Below, one piece after another: positions 54,863 through 64,000 of a stretch of 64,000 nucleotides of DNA. A program made the position numbers and the translations under genes. Source of the DNA: Thiopseudomonas denitrificans (GTDB lineage Bacteria; Pseudomonadota; Gammaproteobacteria; Pseudomonadales; Pseudomonadaceae). The notes beneath the pieces were generated by a model, which ran no database searches, was not told the DNA's origin, and saw only the letters and a list, made by a program, of their open reading frames with translations. The DNA is taken from the NCBI RefSeq assembly GCF_002866065.1, contig NZ_LNJZ01000008.1:146346-210345 (forward strand). The letters are read 5' to 3'. Numbering within the stretch: the stretch's first letter is position 1; every line of letters begins with the position of its first letter.

Positions 54863-55197
54863 GGAGAAACCCCCTGCAACAACTGGTCAATCAGCCATTC
54901 TGCTTCATTTTCAGTGAGCAAGGCACTCCATGGCGGCATTGCCGTACCGTGGCGACCGTGAATGATGGTGGCTACCAGGCTTTCCTTCGGCTTGCCGGCC
55001 AGGTCGTCTGGTGTCAGGGCCGGTCCCAGCCCTCCCTTCATGCGCAGGCCGTGGCACGAACCGCAATCCTGGATCAGAAGGTGTTTCAGTTCCGCCTGCC
55101 GGTTTGCATCCGGCGTGCCGGCCTGGGCCAGCAGCGGCACAAAAAAAGACGCCATGAGAACAAGGCGCCGTATTTGGCGTTTATTGAACGTGCTCAT
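54859..55197 (-). CDS. nirC: NirC, small c-type cytochrome
   Basis: A 112-residue exported monoheme cytochrome with signal peptide (RLVLMASFFVPLLAQA) and heme site IQDCGSCHGLRMKGGLGPAL near residue 43, with a distal Met in HGTAMPPWSALL near 84. NirC donates electrons to NirS or supports d1 assembly in P. aeruginosa. The ATG at 55197 has AAAGGAGACGCC just upstream; the longer frame from 55242 would overlap nirM. Confidence 0.93.
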   Translation of the reverse strand: MSTFNKRQIRRLVLMASFFVPLLAQAGTPDANRQAELKHLLIQDCGSCHGLRMKGGLGPALTPDDLAGKPKESLVATIIHGRHGTAMPPWSALLTENEAEWLIDQLLQGVSP

Positions 55198-55220
55198 GGC
55201 GTCTCCTTTACAAGCAACTA

Positions 55221-55535
55221 TTACTGCAGGGACAGTACCCACTCGGCCAGAATGGTTGCTTCTTCTTCAGTTACCGCGTTAGGTGGCATGGGGATAGGAC
55301 CATAGACACCGGAGCTGCCGTTCTTGATGTGGTCGGCAACAGTGGCAACCGCGCCTTCTTCACCGGCGTGCTTGGCGGCTACTTCTTTGTAGGAAGGGCC
55401 AACCAGCTTGTTGTCAACGCTGTGGCAAGCCAGACAGGCTTTGGTCTTCAGCAGGCTTTCGGCGTCAGCGGCGCTGGCGTTCTGGAAAGCGAACAGGGCA
55501 GCAACGGAAAACAGGGGGATCAGTACTTTTTTCAT
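55221..55535 (-). CDS. nirM: NirM, cytochrome c-551
   Basis: A 104-residue precursor with a 22-residue signal peptide. The heme site is [19 protein letters not shown] near residue 33, and the axial methionine is in [16 protein letters not shown] near 79. This is the small soluble electron donor to cytochrome cd1. GAGGATGC lies upstream of the ATG. It follows nirS2 by about 60 bases that contain a hairpin. Confidence 0.96.
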   Translation of the reverse strand: MKKVLIPLFSVAALFAFQNASAADAESLLKTKACLACHSVDNKLVGPSYKEVAAKHAGEEGAVATVADHIKNGSSGVYGPIPMPPNAVTEEEATILAEWVLSLQ

Positions 55536-55558
55536 TTTAGTGCATCCTCAAGGCATTA

Positions 55559-55585
55559 ACAGGGCAGGCTATCCGCCCGCCCTGT
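55559..55585. terminator. Hairpin between nirS2 and nirM
   Basis: ACAGGGC (55559-55565) and GCCCTGT (55579-55585) form a perfect 7-bp stem in the short nirS2-nirM gap. It parallels the hairpin after nirS1 and could likewise adjust the ratio of NirS to the genes behind it. Confidence 0.45.
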
Positions 55586-55594
55586 AAGTCTACG

Positions 55595-57337
<1,743 letters not shown>

Positions 57338-57473
57338 TTATTATCTTTTCGTATCTTGACCCGCCAGGACCCGTAGACCGGACGGTGCATGCAAGGGCGT
57401 TGATCCTATCACCAAACAGGTACCCCCCGGATACATGCACCCGGCACAAACCCGACATACCCTTTGCTATCTC

Positions 57474-57487
57474 TTGATAAAGATCAA
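57474..57487. promoter_or_regulatory. Perfect ANR/DNR (FNR-type) box between nirS2 and nirQ
   Basis: TTGATAAAGATCAA is a perfect FNR-type palindrome. It lies 155 bases upstream of nirS2 and 81 bases upstream of nirQ, on opposite sides. In P. aeruginosa an ANR/DNR site in the same intergenic region controls both directions. The -10 elements are poor on both sides (GGGTTTG for nirS2, GAGCAC for nirQ at the expected distance). Confidence 0.8.
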
Positions 57488-57567
57488 TTCACTCCAGTCA
57501 TGCCCTTGAGCACACGGCAAGCGCTCGGTAAGCTGGCAATAACCAAGCACACAGGTAGGATATTACC

Positions 57568-58374
57568 ATGCAGCAAACTGACCACCTTCCCACCGGCCAA
57601 CCCTTCTATCAACAGGTTGCCAATGAGGAAGAACTCTTCGTACAAGCCTGGAAGCACGGCCTGCCGGCCCTGATCAAGGGACCAACCGGCTGTGGCAAGA
57701 CCCGCTTTGTCCAGTACATGGCACACAAGCTCAACCTGCCCCTGTACACCGTTGCCTGTCATGACGACCTGAGCGCCACCGACTTGGTCGGTCGCCACCT
57801 GATCGGCGCCGAAGGCACCTGGTGGCAAGACGGCCCGCTGACCCGCGCCGTGCGCGAAGGCGGCATCTGCTATCTCGACGAGGTGGTCGAAGCGCGCCAG
57901 GACACCACCGTGGTGCTGCACCCGCTGGCTGATGACCGCCGCGAGCTGTTCATCGAGCGCACCGGTGAAACCCTGCAGGCACCGGACAACTTCATGCTGG
58001 TGGTGTCCTACAACCCCGGCTACCAGAACCTGCTCAAGGGCATGAAGCCCAGCACCCGTCAGCGCTTTGTCGCCATGCGTTTCGACTATCCACAGCCCGA
58101 ACAGGAAGCACGGATTGTCGCCACCGAAGCCGGCATTGATGACCGTCTGGCCGGCCAGCTGGTACGTCTGGGCAACGCCATCCGCCGCTTGGAAAACCAC
58201 GACCTGGAAGAGGTTGCCTCGACCCGTCTGCTGATTTTCGCCGCCCGCATGATCAAGGCCGGCGTGCCGGTACGCCAGGCTTGTCTGGCCTGTCTGGCCG
58301 AGCCGCTGTCCGACGACCTGCAAACCGTTCGCGCACTGATGGATGTAGTCGATGTCCACTTCAGCGAAGACTAA
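57568..58374 (+). CDS. nirQ: NirQ, MoxR-type AAA+ ATPase for reductase activation
   Basis: A 268-residue cytoplasmic MoxR-class ATPase of the NirQ/NorQ/CbbQ group, thought to insert or activate cofactors of nitrite or nitric oxide reductase. Walker A is IKGPTGCGKTRFVQYMAH near residue 35, Walker B GGICYLDEVVEARQDTT near 99, and sensor 1 LVVSYNPGYQNLLKGMKPSTRQRFV near 148. The start ATG at 57568 has only a weak site (TAGGAT). The last 23 bases overlap nirO. It is divergent from nirS2. Confidence 0.94.
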   Translation: MQQTDHLPTGQPFYQQVANEEELFVQAWKHGLPALIKGPTGCGKTRFVQYMAHKLNLPLYTVACHDDLSATDLVGRHLIGAEGTWWQDGPLTRAVREGGICYLDEVVEARQDTTVVLHPLADDRRELFIERTGETLQAPDNFMLVVSYNPGYQNLLKGMKPSTRQRFVAMRFDYPQPEQEARIVATEAGIDDRLAGQLVRLGNAIRRLENHDLEEVASTRLLIFAARMIKAGVPVRQACLACLAEPLSDDLQTVRALMDVVDVHFSED

Positions 58375-58945
58375 TCCGTCCGCCGCTGGCCGGGGACGCC
58401 TCACCGGCGACCTGGCCATGTGGATATTCATTCTCGCCGAGCTGACCGCATTTACCCTGTTCATTCTGGGCTTCAGCTTCACCCAGTGGCTCAAGCCAGA
58501 ACTGTTTGCCGAAGGCCGGGCCCAGCTGGACAGCTCAACCGGCTGGGCGATGACCGCCGGCCTGCTGACCTCGGGCTTCATCGCTGCCCTGGCTGTGGAG
58601 CGGGTACGCAAGGATCACGCCCGCCAGGCCGCACTGCTGCTGCTGGCCGCCATCGCCAGCGGCATGGTCTATGTGGTGCTGAAGGTGAAAGAGTACGCGC
58701 ATCTGGCCAGCATCGGCTTCGATCTGGAGTACAACACCTTCTTCACCCTGTACTGGATCACCACCGCCTTCCACTTCCTGCACGTGCTGCTGGGACTGGT
58801 GGTGCTGGCGATCCTCGGTGTGCTTTGTCTGCGCGGCCACTTTGGTGCACACAACCATACCGGCGTCGAATCCGGTGTGCTGTACTGGCACATGATCGAC
58901 CTGGTCTGGGTGATCATCTTTCCACTGGTCTATCTGTTGGGGTAA
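58352..58945 (+). CDS. nirO: NirO/NorE-like cytochrome oxidase subunit III homologue
   Basis: A 197-residue membrane protein with five predicted helices, related to heme-copper oxidase subunit III. Helices include MWIFILAELTAFTLFILGFSF near residue 23 and FFTLYWITTAFHFLHVLLGL near 130, plus HMIDLVWVIIFPLVYLLG at the end with the conserved His. NorE/NirO proteins are not catalytic; they improve nitrite and NO reductase activity by an unclear mechanism. The start overlaps nirQ by 23 bases. Confidence 0.92.
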   Translation: MSTSAKTNPSAAGRGRLTGDLAMWIFILAELTAFTLFILGFSFTQWLKPELFAEGRAQLDSSTGWAMTAGLLTSGFIAALAVERVRKDHARQAALLLLAAIASGMVYVVLKVKEYAHLASIGFDLEYNTFFTLYWITTAFHFLHVLLGLVVLAILGVLCLRGHFGAHNHTGVESGVLYWHMIDLVWVIIFPLVYLLG

Positions 58946-58951
58946 GCGGGC

Positions 58952-59218
58952 ATGAACAACCTGAAACACGAAATTGCCCTGCTTGGCTGCTGGATCGCCC
59001 TGATGCTGGCCACCATGGGTACCGTCTACTGGGGGACCCATGCCACCAGCCTGACCCTGCAGGTCATGGTCATCATGCTGATCGCCGTCTTCAAGTCCGG
59101 CGTCATCATCGACGGCTTCATGGAGCTGTGGAGTGCCGGCAGCAAATGGCGGCTGATCATGTACGGCTGGCCGGTGCTGATGGCAGTGGTGGTGGGCGCA
59201 ACCCTGCTCACCAAGTGA
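58952..59218 (+). CDS. nirP: NirP/NorF-like small membrane protein
   Basis: An 88-residue membrane protein with about three helices (EIALLGCWIALMLATMGTVYW, LQVMVIMLIAVFKSGVIIDGFMEL, WRLIMYGWPVLMAVVVGATLL), resembling oxidase subunit IV-like NirP/NorF. In P. aeruginosa it follows nirO in the nirQOP operon, as it does here with a six-base gap. Function supports the NO/nitrite reductase but is not defined. Confidence 0.9.
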   Translation: MNNLKHEIALLGCWIALMLATMGTVYWGTHATSLTLQVMVIMLIAVFKSGVIIDGFMELWSAGSKWRLIMYGWPVLMAVVVGATLLTK

Positions 59219-59317
59219 GCAGACAACCCCCGCAGCGTCACGCCGAAAACAACCACACTGGACTTGACAGAAAAATCCCGGCAGGATGGCCCGCTTTCCT
59301 GCCTCCGTGGATACCGC

Positions 59318-59935
59318 ATGCTTCTTTCCGCTATCGCCGCCGGCTTCGTCACCGGCGCGGGTCTGATCATCGCCATCGGCGCGCAGAATGCTTTTGTCCT
59401 GCGCCAGGGCCTGCAACGCCGTCACGTCGGCCTTGTGGTTGCAGTTTGCGCCCTCAGCGACATGGCCCTGATCCTGCTTGGCGTTGCCGGCATCGGTGCC
59501 CTGGTATTGCAGTGGCCACAGTTGCTGCAAATACTGCGCTTTGGCGGAGCGGCATTTCTCGCCTGGTATGGCCTGCTGGCGGCACAGCGTGCATGGCGCG
59601 GCACCAGTGCCCTGGCCGTGGCGCAGGACAGTGCAGCAAGCCGTCGCCAGGTACTGCTGGCCTGCCTGGCTTTCACCTGGCTCAATCCGCACGTCTATCT
59701 GGACACCATGGTACTGCTGGGCAGCCTGTCGACCCGCTATCCGGGCATGGCCCAGTGGGCATTCGGTCTGGGTGCCTGCGCCGCCAGCCTGGTGTGGTTT
59801 TCCGCACTGGGTTTCGGTGCCCGGCTATTGCAGCCGGTATTCCGCAAACCTCGGGCCTGGCAAGTGCTTGACGGCGGCATAGCGCTGTTCATGCTGACCC
59901 TCTGTACCTTGCTGCTGCTCAATCCGTTGCACTAG
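59318..59935 (+). CDS. LysE/ArgO-family amino acid exporter
   Basis: A 205-residue membrane protein of the LysE superfamily, which exports lysine or arginine. Six helices are expected: FVTGAGLIIAIGAQNAFVLRQGL (residues 9-31, with the family Gly-Ala-Gln-Asn-Ala-Phe motif), FLAWYGLLAAQRAWRG, and CLAFTWLNPHVYLDTMVLLG near 117 with the conserved N-P-H-V-Y-L-D. The ATG at 59318 removes 18 poorly conserved residues of a longer frame. The stop TAG lies within the edge of the second MITE-like element. No LysG-type regulator is adjacent. Confidence 0.88.
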   Translation: MLLSAIAAGFVTGAGLIIAIGAQNAFVLRQGLQRRHVGLVVAVCALSDMALILLGVAGIGALVLQWPQLLQILRFGGAAFLAWYGLLAAQRAWRGTSALAVAQDSAASRRQVLLACLAFTWLNPHVYLDTMVLLGSLSTRYPGMAQWAFGLGACAASLVWFSALGFGARLLQPVFRKPRAWQVLDGGIALFMLTLCTLLLLNPLH

Positions 59936-60096
59936 TGGCCTGAACGGCTAGTTCGTTAACTCAAGTTCGGATGGCCGGGGATTCGGGGCAAGGCGCTGTG
60001 ACGAGTCATAGCGGGGCTATGGCGAGGAGCAGCAACGCAGCATCGGAGCCTCAGACGCCGAAATTGACTAATGGAATTAGCCGTACAGGCCACTAG
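59932..60096. mobile_element. MITE-like element, copy 2 (inverted relative to copy 1)
   Basis: 165 bases from CTAG to CTAG, about 96% identical by eye to copy 1 but in reverse orientation. The end that abuts LysE (CTAGTGGCCTGAACGG) is the same end that abuts nirN at the other site, so in both cases the upstream gene's stop codon TAG is the target CTAG and the element follows in the same relative direction. The two copies enclose an 18-kb block. Confidence 0.85.
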
Positions 60097-60138
60097 CACT
60101 TGCCTACAGACCAAAACGTGGCGACCACTGCCCCGCCC

Positions 60139-60783
60139 TCACTCCATCAGCAGCGGCAACTGCTCAATCAGCGCATCGACTTGCAGGGGCGCACGAATGA
60201 AACCGCTCTGGCGGCCATCCGGGCCGATAATCGCCAGATTGCCGCTATGGTCGACGGTATATCCCGGCTTGCCGGTATCACCCGGAATGAAGGGGATGCT
60301 CAGCGCCTGGCTCAAAGCCTGAATGTCGGCCAGTTCACCGGTCAGTCCCTGGAAGGACGGCTCGAAGAAATCCAGATAGGCCCGCAACTGCTCACGCGTA
60401 TCCCGGTCAGGATCGACAGTAACCATCCACACCTGTAGACGGTCACGCACCGCCGGCGGCAATGCGGAATGGATCCGGCGCAGCTCGGCCAGCGTGGTCG
60501 GACAGATATCCGGGCAATAGGTATAACCGAAAAAAACCAGCTGCCAGCGCCCGGCCAGCGCCGTGGCGGCAAAATCCGTGTCGGCTGTACTGCGCAGCGG
60601 CACCACCGGCAACGCACGACTTTCCGACAGCAGGACAATGCCTGCCTCGCGCTGCGCTTGCTGCCGGGCATCCGGGCCAGACAGCCATTGCCGGCCCAGC
60701 AGCCCCAGTAGCGTCAGCAACAACACTGCGCTGACACCCAGCACCACCATTTGCAACCGGTTGTTTCCTTGTGCCTTGATCAC
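60139..60783 (-). CDS. SCO1/SenC-family copper chaperone
   Basis: A 214-residue membrane-anchored thioredoxin-fold protein that delivers copper to cytochrome oxidase. From GTG at 60783, which has AGGAGGGC just upstream, a hydrophobic anchor (VVLGVSAVLLLTLLGLL) is near residues 13-29. The copper site is FFGYTYCPDICPTTLAELRR with Cys-x-x-x-Cys near 84, and GYTVDHSGNLAIIGPDG near 174 supplies the histidine. Longer frames from 60876 are possible but lack a ribosome site. No oxidase subunit gene is adjacent. It may serve the aa3 or cbb3 oxidases. Confidence 0.9.
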   Translation of the reverse strand: MIKAQGNNRLQMVVLGVSAVLLLTLLGLLGRQWLSGPDARQQAQREAGIVLLSESRALPVVPLRSTADTDFAATALAGRWQLVFFGYTYCPDICPTTLAELRRIHSALPPAVRDRLQVWMVTVDPDRDTREQLRAYLDFFEPSFQGLTGELADIQALSQALSIPFIPGDTGKPGYTVDHSGNLAIIGPDGRQSGFIRAPLQVDALIEQLPLLME

Positions 60784-61134
60784 CTGCCCTCCTGCCGGAA
60801 TATGCGACAAGCCGATGCTGTCGATAGCGTTAAATCTGCGTTGTTGATATGCGCCGACCCGCTGAAGGCCCGGCATTGCGCGGTCACATTAACATAATCC
60901 TGACCGGCTATTGTATGGTGTGACAGCACGGCAGCGACCTGGCCGGCGGCAAGCTGCCGCACCGGTCGAAACAGGAGTACACTGGGCCGCACCTGCCTGC
61001 ACCGGCCACCCGGGTAACGCTCTTCAAAACTTGCTGCCGCCACTCCCGTCACACCGTGCCCGTCATGCATGTCACTTCACTTGCCGATTATTTCATGCGG
61101 GGTATCCCGTGGACATCACAACAGGCCTTTCATC
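60784..61134. other. 351-base intergenic region between divergent SCO gene and rarD
   Basis: Nothing recognised as a gene or RNA. The most A/T-rich part is around 60890-60930 (near TTAACATAATCC and TATTGTATGG) and is the likely promoter zone for the two divergent genes. No regulator site stands out. Confidence 0.4.
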
Positions 61135-62031
61135 ATGAGTTTCACCGCCAACCCGCGCCGGGGCTACATTCTCGGTCTTGCCGCTTACTGTACCTGGGGC
61201 ATGTTCCCGCTGTATTTCAAGTCATTGGAAGGCATTCCGGCGATCGAGGTGGTGGTACACCGGGTACTCTGGTCGGCACTGTTTGGTGCACTGCTGCTAA
61301 TGATCTGGCGCCACCCGGGCTGGTTTCGCGAACTTTTGGCTCACCCGAAACGCCTGCTGGCACTGACCGCCTCCGGCGCGCTGATTGCCGTCAACTGGCT
61401 GACCTATGTCTGGGCGGTACACAACGACTACATGGTGGAGGCCAGCCTGGGCTATTACATCAATCCGCTGGTCAACGTGGTGCTGGCCATGATTTTCCTG
61501 CGTGAGCGCCTGCGCCGGCTGCAGTGGGTCGCCGTGGCGCTGGCGGCCACCGGTGTCGGCCTGCAGATCATCCAGCTGGGGGTGATGCCCTGGGTGGCCC
61601 TGATCCTGGCCCTGTCGTTCGGATTTTACGGCCTGATCCGCAAGCAGGCTCCGGTTGCCGCCCTGCCCGGCCTTGCCATCGAAACCTGGCTACTGCTGCC
61701 GGTGGCGCTGCTCTGGCTGGGCCTGAACCCGCAGGCGGAAAGCAGCCAACCGGCATTCTGGGGTACCGGCCAGATGCTCTGGCTGGCCGCCGCCGGCCCC
61801 ATCACCCTGTTGCCGCTGCTGTGCTTCAACGGGGCGGCCAAGCACCTGCCCTATGCCACCATCGCCTTTTTACAGTACATCACGCCAACAGTGCTGCTGC
61901 TTCTGGCCGTACTCTGGTTTGGCGAGCCCTTCGAAAGCCGCTCGTGGATCTATTTCGGCTTCATCTGGGCAGCGTTGGCGGTCTATTCCTGGGATGCCTG
62001 GCGGGTGCTGCGCAAAACCGCAGCGACCTGA
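61135..62031 (+). CDS. rarD: RarD-type EamA permease
   Basis: A 298-residue ten-helix EamA transporter of the RarD family (chloramphenicol-sensitive protein type; substrate unknown). It starts MSFTANPRRGYILGLAAYCTWGMFPLYFK, with EVVVHRVLWSALFGALL near residue 38, NWLTYVWAVHNDYMVEASLGYYINPLVNV near 86, and LCFNGAAKHLPYATIAFLQYITPT near 226, all RarD signatures. The ATG at 61135 has a weak site; a frame open from 61069 would add 22 residues. Confidence 0.9.
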   Translation: MSFTANPRRGYILGLAAYCTWGMFPLYFKSLEGIPAIEVVVHRVLWSALFGALLLMIWRHPGWFRELLAHPKRLLALTASGALIAVNWLTYVWAVHNDYMVEASLGYYINPLVNVVLAMIFLRERLRRLQWVAVALAATGVGLQIIQLGVMPWVALILALSFGFYGLIRKQAPVAALPGLAIETWLLLPVALLWLGLNPQAESSQPAFWGTGQMLWLAAAGPITLLPLLCFNGAAKHLPYATIAFLQYITPTVLLLLAVLWFGEPFESRSWIYFGFIWAALAVYSWDAWRVLRKTAAT

Positions 62032-62079
62032 CCGTTCTGGCATAACAACCGTTGCCCACAGTCAAGGAGAGCACTCATC

Positions 62080-62439
62080 ATGTACGAGTCCAGGCTGGAA
62101 CCTCTGATCAGTCGCAAGGCCTTCATCTGGCGTATCCTGCTGCACTTTTTGCTGGTGCTGCTGTTGCTGGCCGTTTCCCTGCTGATCGGTATGCTCGGCT
62201 ACTGGCGCTTTGAGGGGCACTCTTGGAGTGCCGCCTTCATGCACACCAGCTTTCTGTTGTTCGGCTTTGGCCACATGACCCAGCCACAAAGTGTATCCGG
62301 CCAGATCTTTCTCGGCTTTTACGGCTTCTATGCCAGCCTGTTCTTCATCGTCATGACTGGCATCCTGCTGACACCGGTTGCCCACAGGCTGCTACATGCG
62401 TTTCATATGAGCGGAACTGACAGCGATATAGCTGATTAA
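62080..62439 (+). CDS. Small membrane protein with pore-loop-like motif
   Basis: A 119-residue protein with an N-terminal helix (WRILLHFLLVLLLLAVSLLIGMLGYWRF, residues 17-44) and a second helix FYGFYASLFFIVMTGILL near 79-96, ending VAHRLLHAFHM. Between them SFLLFGFGHMTQPQSVSGQIF looks like the pore region of ion-channel-like (two-pore) small membrane proteins, though the selectivity Gly-Tyr-Gly is replaced by Gly-Phe-Gly-His. The ATG has AAGGAGAG upstream. Function is unknown. It lies 48 bases after rarD on the same strand. Confidence 0.7.
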   Translation: MYESRLEPLISRKAFIWRILLHFLLVLLLLAVSLLIGMLGYWRFEGHSWSAAFMHTSFLLFGFGHMTQPQSVSGQIFLGFYGFYASLFFIVMTGILLTPVAHRLLHAFHMSGTDSDIAD

Positions 62440-62463
62440 GATCTTCTTGCAAACGCCTGCACA

Positions 62464-62781
62464 CTAGCCGCTAGAAAACTTCATGAGCACCAGGCCCGAT
62501 ACGATAAGAACCGCCGCCAGCACGCGCAAGGCATTGAGCGGCTCGGCCAGAAAGACAATGCCCACGACAAAGGCGCCAACCGCGCCGATTCCGGTCCAGA
62601 TGACATAAGCGGTGCCCAGCGGGATACTGCGCATGGCAACGGCCAGCAGCCAGAAGCTGATCAGCATGGCGACTATGGTGATGATGGATGGTGTCAGCCG
62701 CGTAAAGCCGTGCGATTGTTTCATCGCATAGGCCCAGACGATTTCAAATACGCCGGCAATGACAAGGTATAACCAGGACAT
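62464..62781 (-). CDS. gdx: Gdx/SugE guanidinium exporter (SMR family)
   Basis: A 105-residue four-helix small multidrug resistance protein. The N-terminus MSWLYLVIAGVFEIVWAYAMKQSHGFTRLTPS contains the conserved membrane Glu13 and the W-A-x-x-x-K-x-S-x-G-F-T-R-L pattern of the Gdx (formerly SugE) subtype, distinguishing it from EmrE-type drug pumps. Later helices: LGTAYVIWTGIGAVGAFVVGIVFLAEPLN. Members exchange guanidinium for protons and are often controlled by guanidine riboswitches. A guanidine-II riboswitch lies directly upstream, which supports the assignment independently. The site GGGAG precedes the ATG. Confidence 0.95.
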   Translation of the reverse strand: MSWLYLVIAGVFEIVWAYAMKQSHGFTRLTPSIITIVAMLISFWLLAVAMRSIPLGTAYVIWTGIGAVGAFVVGIVFLAEPLNALRVLAAVLIVSGLVLMKFSSG

Positions 62782-62808
62782 GGAATGCTCCCGACTCTAT
62801 TAAACGAG

Positions 62809-62855
62809 CCAGGTCGTCCTGGAATGAATACCCGATACGGGGGAGGTCGTCCTCC
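62809..62855 (-). promoter_or_regulatory. Guanidine-II (mini-ykkC) riboswitch
   Basis: Read on the minus strand, the leader of gdx has GGAGG-ACGA-CCTCC (62855-62842), a 19-base linker, and CCAGG-ACGA-CCTGG (62822-62809). Two short hairpins, each with an identical ACGA tetraloop, are the defining structure of the mini-ykkC/guanidine-II class, in which the loops kiss around guanidinium. The C-rich 3' side of the first hairpin (CCUCCCCC) could pair with the GGGAG ribosome site at about 62793-62789, so ligand binding would free translation. No terminator is seen. Confidence 0.93.
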
Positions 62856-62918
62856 TGTAGAAGGCCAATTATGGAATTACCGGACAGCAAGGTCAACTCC
62901 CGCCTGTCCGACGGAACT

Positions 62919-64000
62919 TCAGTCCCGTACGGCCAGATCGATACCCTCCGTGGCCACTTCGGCCAGCCAGCGGATCTGCTCCGGGGTGATGACATAGGGC
63001 GGAATGAAGTACACCACGTTGCCTAGCGGTCTCAATAGCGCACCGCGCTCCAGTGCGTGCCGGTAGACGCGCATGCCGCGCCGCTCTTGCCATGGGAACG
63101 GGGTTTTGCCGGCCTTGTCCTGCACCATCTCCATGGCCAGAATCATGCCGGTCTGGCGCACCTCGGCAATGTGCGGATGGTCTGCCAGGTGGGCAGTGGC
63201 CTCACTCATTACCTGCGCCAGCTCGCGATTTTTCTCGATCACATCATCCTGCTCGAAAATCTCCAGCGTAGCCAGAGCGGCGCTGCAAGCCAGCGGGTTG
63301 GCGGTGTAGGTGTGCGAGTGCAAGAAAGCCTTGAGGGTGCTGTAGTCATCGTAGAAGGCCTGATAGACCTGCTCGGTGGTCAGCACCGCGGCCAGCGGCA
63401 GATAGCCGCCAGTCAGCGCCTTGGATAGCACCATGAAATCCGGCGTGATGCCGGCCTGTTCGCAGGCAAACATCGTCCCCGTACGGCCAAAACCCACGGC
63501 GATCTCGTCCAGGATCAGATGCACGCCGAACTCGTCGCAGGCCTGGCGCAGCAGGCTCAGGTAAACCGGATGATACATGCGCATACCACCGGCACCCTGC
63601 ACCAGCGGCTCCAGAATCACTGCCGAGATCTCGTGGTGATGCTGCTCCAGCGCTTTACGCATGTGGCGGAACATCAGCCGTGAGTGCTCTTCCCAGCCTT
63701 GCCCGAATTCACGGTAATAGCAGTCGGGACTCGGCACCTTGATGCAGTCCAGCAACAGCGCCTGATAGGTTTCGGTATAGAGCGCCACATCGCTGACCGA
63801 CATGGTGCCAAGGGTTTCTCCATGGTAGCCGTTGGTGATGGTGAGAAAACGCTTCTTCTGCGGCTGGCCGACATTGCGCCAGTAGTGGTGGCTCATTTTC
63901 AACGCCACCTCGATGCCGGCCGAGCCGTTGTCGGCGTAGAACACCCGTGTCAGGCCGTCCGGTGCCAGCTGCACCAGCCGCTCCGACAGTTCCACCACCG
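62919..64000 (-). CDS. bioA: Adenosylmethionine-8-amino-7-oxononanoate aminotransferase, 5' end beyond window
   Basis: PLP enzyme making 7,8-diaminononanoate from KAPA and S-adenosylmethionine in biotin synthesis. The frame is open to the right edge; about 360 residues are visible, and full-length BioA is around 430-460, so the N-terminus is missing. Visible: [22 protein letters not shown] near the start of the visible part, [42 protein letters not shown] and [20 protein letters not shown] with the PLP lysine. Its partner bioD is 22 kb away. Confidence 0.95.
   Translation of the reverse strand, partial: VVELSERLVQLAPDGLTRVFYADNGSAGIEVALKMSHHYWRNVGQPQKKRFLTITNGYHGETLGTMSVSDVALYTETYQALLLDCIKVPSPDCYYREFGQGWEEHSRLMFRHMRKALEQHHHEISAVILEPLVQGAGGMRMYHPVYLSLLRQACDEFGVHLILDEIAVGFGRTGTMFACEQAGITPDFMVLSKALTGGYLPLAAVLTTEQVYQAFYDDYSTLKAFLHSHTYTANPLACSAALATLEIFEQDDVIEKNRELAQVMSEATAHLADHPHIAEVRQTGMILAMEMVQDKAGKTPFPWQERRGMRVYRHALERGALLRPLGNVVYFIPPYVITPEQIRWLAEVATEGIDLAVRD

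Noticed and set aside
57402-57416. Second FNR-like palindrome TTGATCCTATCACC upstream of nirS2
   Set aside because: The half-sites are separated by three bases instead of four, and the right half is imperfect, so it does not fit an FNR/ANR site.

Overview
The window looks like chromosomal DNA from a denitrifying gammaproteobacterium of the Pseudomonas lineage (Pseudomonadaceae in the broad sense). The evidence is gene order as well as gene content. Three runs match the order known from Pseudomonas aeruginosa: oxyR-recG-HDOD protein; pilG-H-I-J-K-chpA-B-C next to gshB-tonB3-algH-ruvX-pyrR-pyrB-pyrC'; and nirS-M-C-F-D-L-G-H-J divergent from nirQ-O-P. The DNA is GC-rich and most long open frames are antisense shadows. 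No tRNA, rRNA, CRISPR array, prophage or intact transposase was recognised.

Layout. 1-5.7 kb: a cstA-type carbon-starvation transporter cut by the left edge; an orphan cbb3 oxidase subunit (ccoN) with a ccoQ-like partner behind an ANR/FNR-like box; an HPP-CBS membrane protein; and a LysR regulator. 5.8-9.7 kb: gmk, rpoZ, spoT, ridA. 9.8-11.8 kb: a possible pirin remnant, a glutathionyl-hydroquinone reductase, a WrbA-like quinone reductase and a folded 108-base intergenic element. 11.8-20.5 kb: an SDR protein, oxyR, recG, an HDOD protein, a small secreted protein, dsbA, an EEP-family hydrolase and a diguanylate cyclase. 20.5-32.9 kb: the Chp chemosensory system that controls type IV pili, all on the minus strand. 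33.3-41.6 kb: gshB, a tonB3-like gene, algH, ruvX, pyrR, pyrB, the non-catalytic pyrC', bioD and a type-2 NADH dehydrogenase.

41.7-60.1 kb is an accessory respiratory block bounded by two inverted copies of a 165-base MITE-like element. It holds nirN, a glpD-type gene, nirB, nirT and a first nirS (P. stutzeri type); an alpha/beta hydrolase; then nirJ, H, G, L, D, F, C, M and a second nirS (P. aeruginosa type); then divergent nirQ, nirO, nirP and a LysE exporter. It therefore encodes two different cytochrome cd1 nitrite reductases, each behind its own ANR/DNR-type box, with one shared set of heme d1 maturation genes. nirE is absent from the window. 60.1-64 kb: a SCO-type copper chaperone, rarD, a small pore-loop-like membrane protein, a Gdx/SugE guanidinium exporter preceded by a guanidine-II (mini-ykkC) riboswitch, and bioA cut by the right edge.

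How the parts fit: NirS reduces nitrite to nitric oxide. NirT, NirB, NirM and NirC are candidate electron carriers. NirF, D, L, G, H, J and N build heme d1, and NirQ, O and P help activate or support the reductase. The orphan CcoN, the SCO protein and NDH-2 are other respiratory parts. The remaining genes are mostly conserved Pseudomonas housekeeping and surface-sensing loci.
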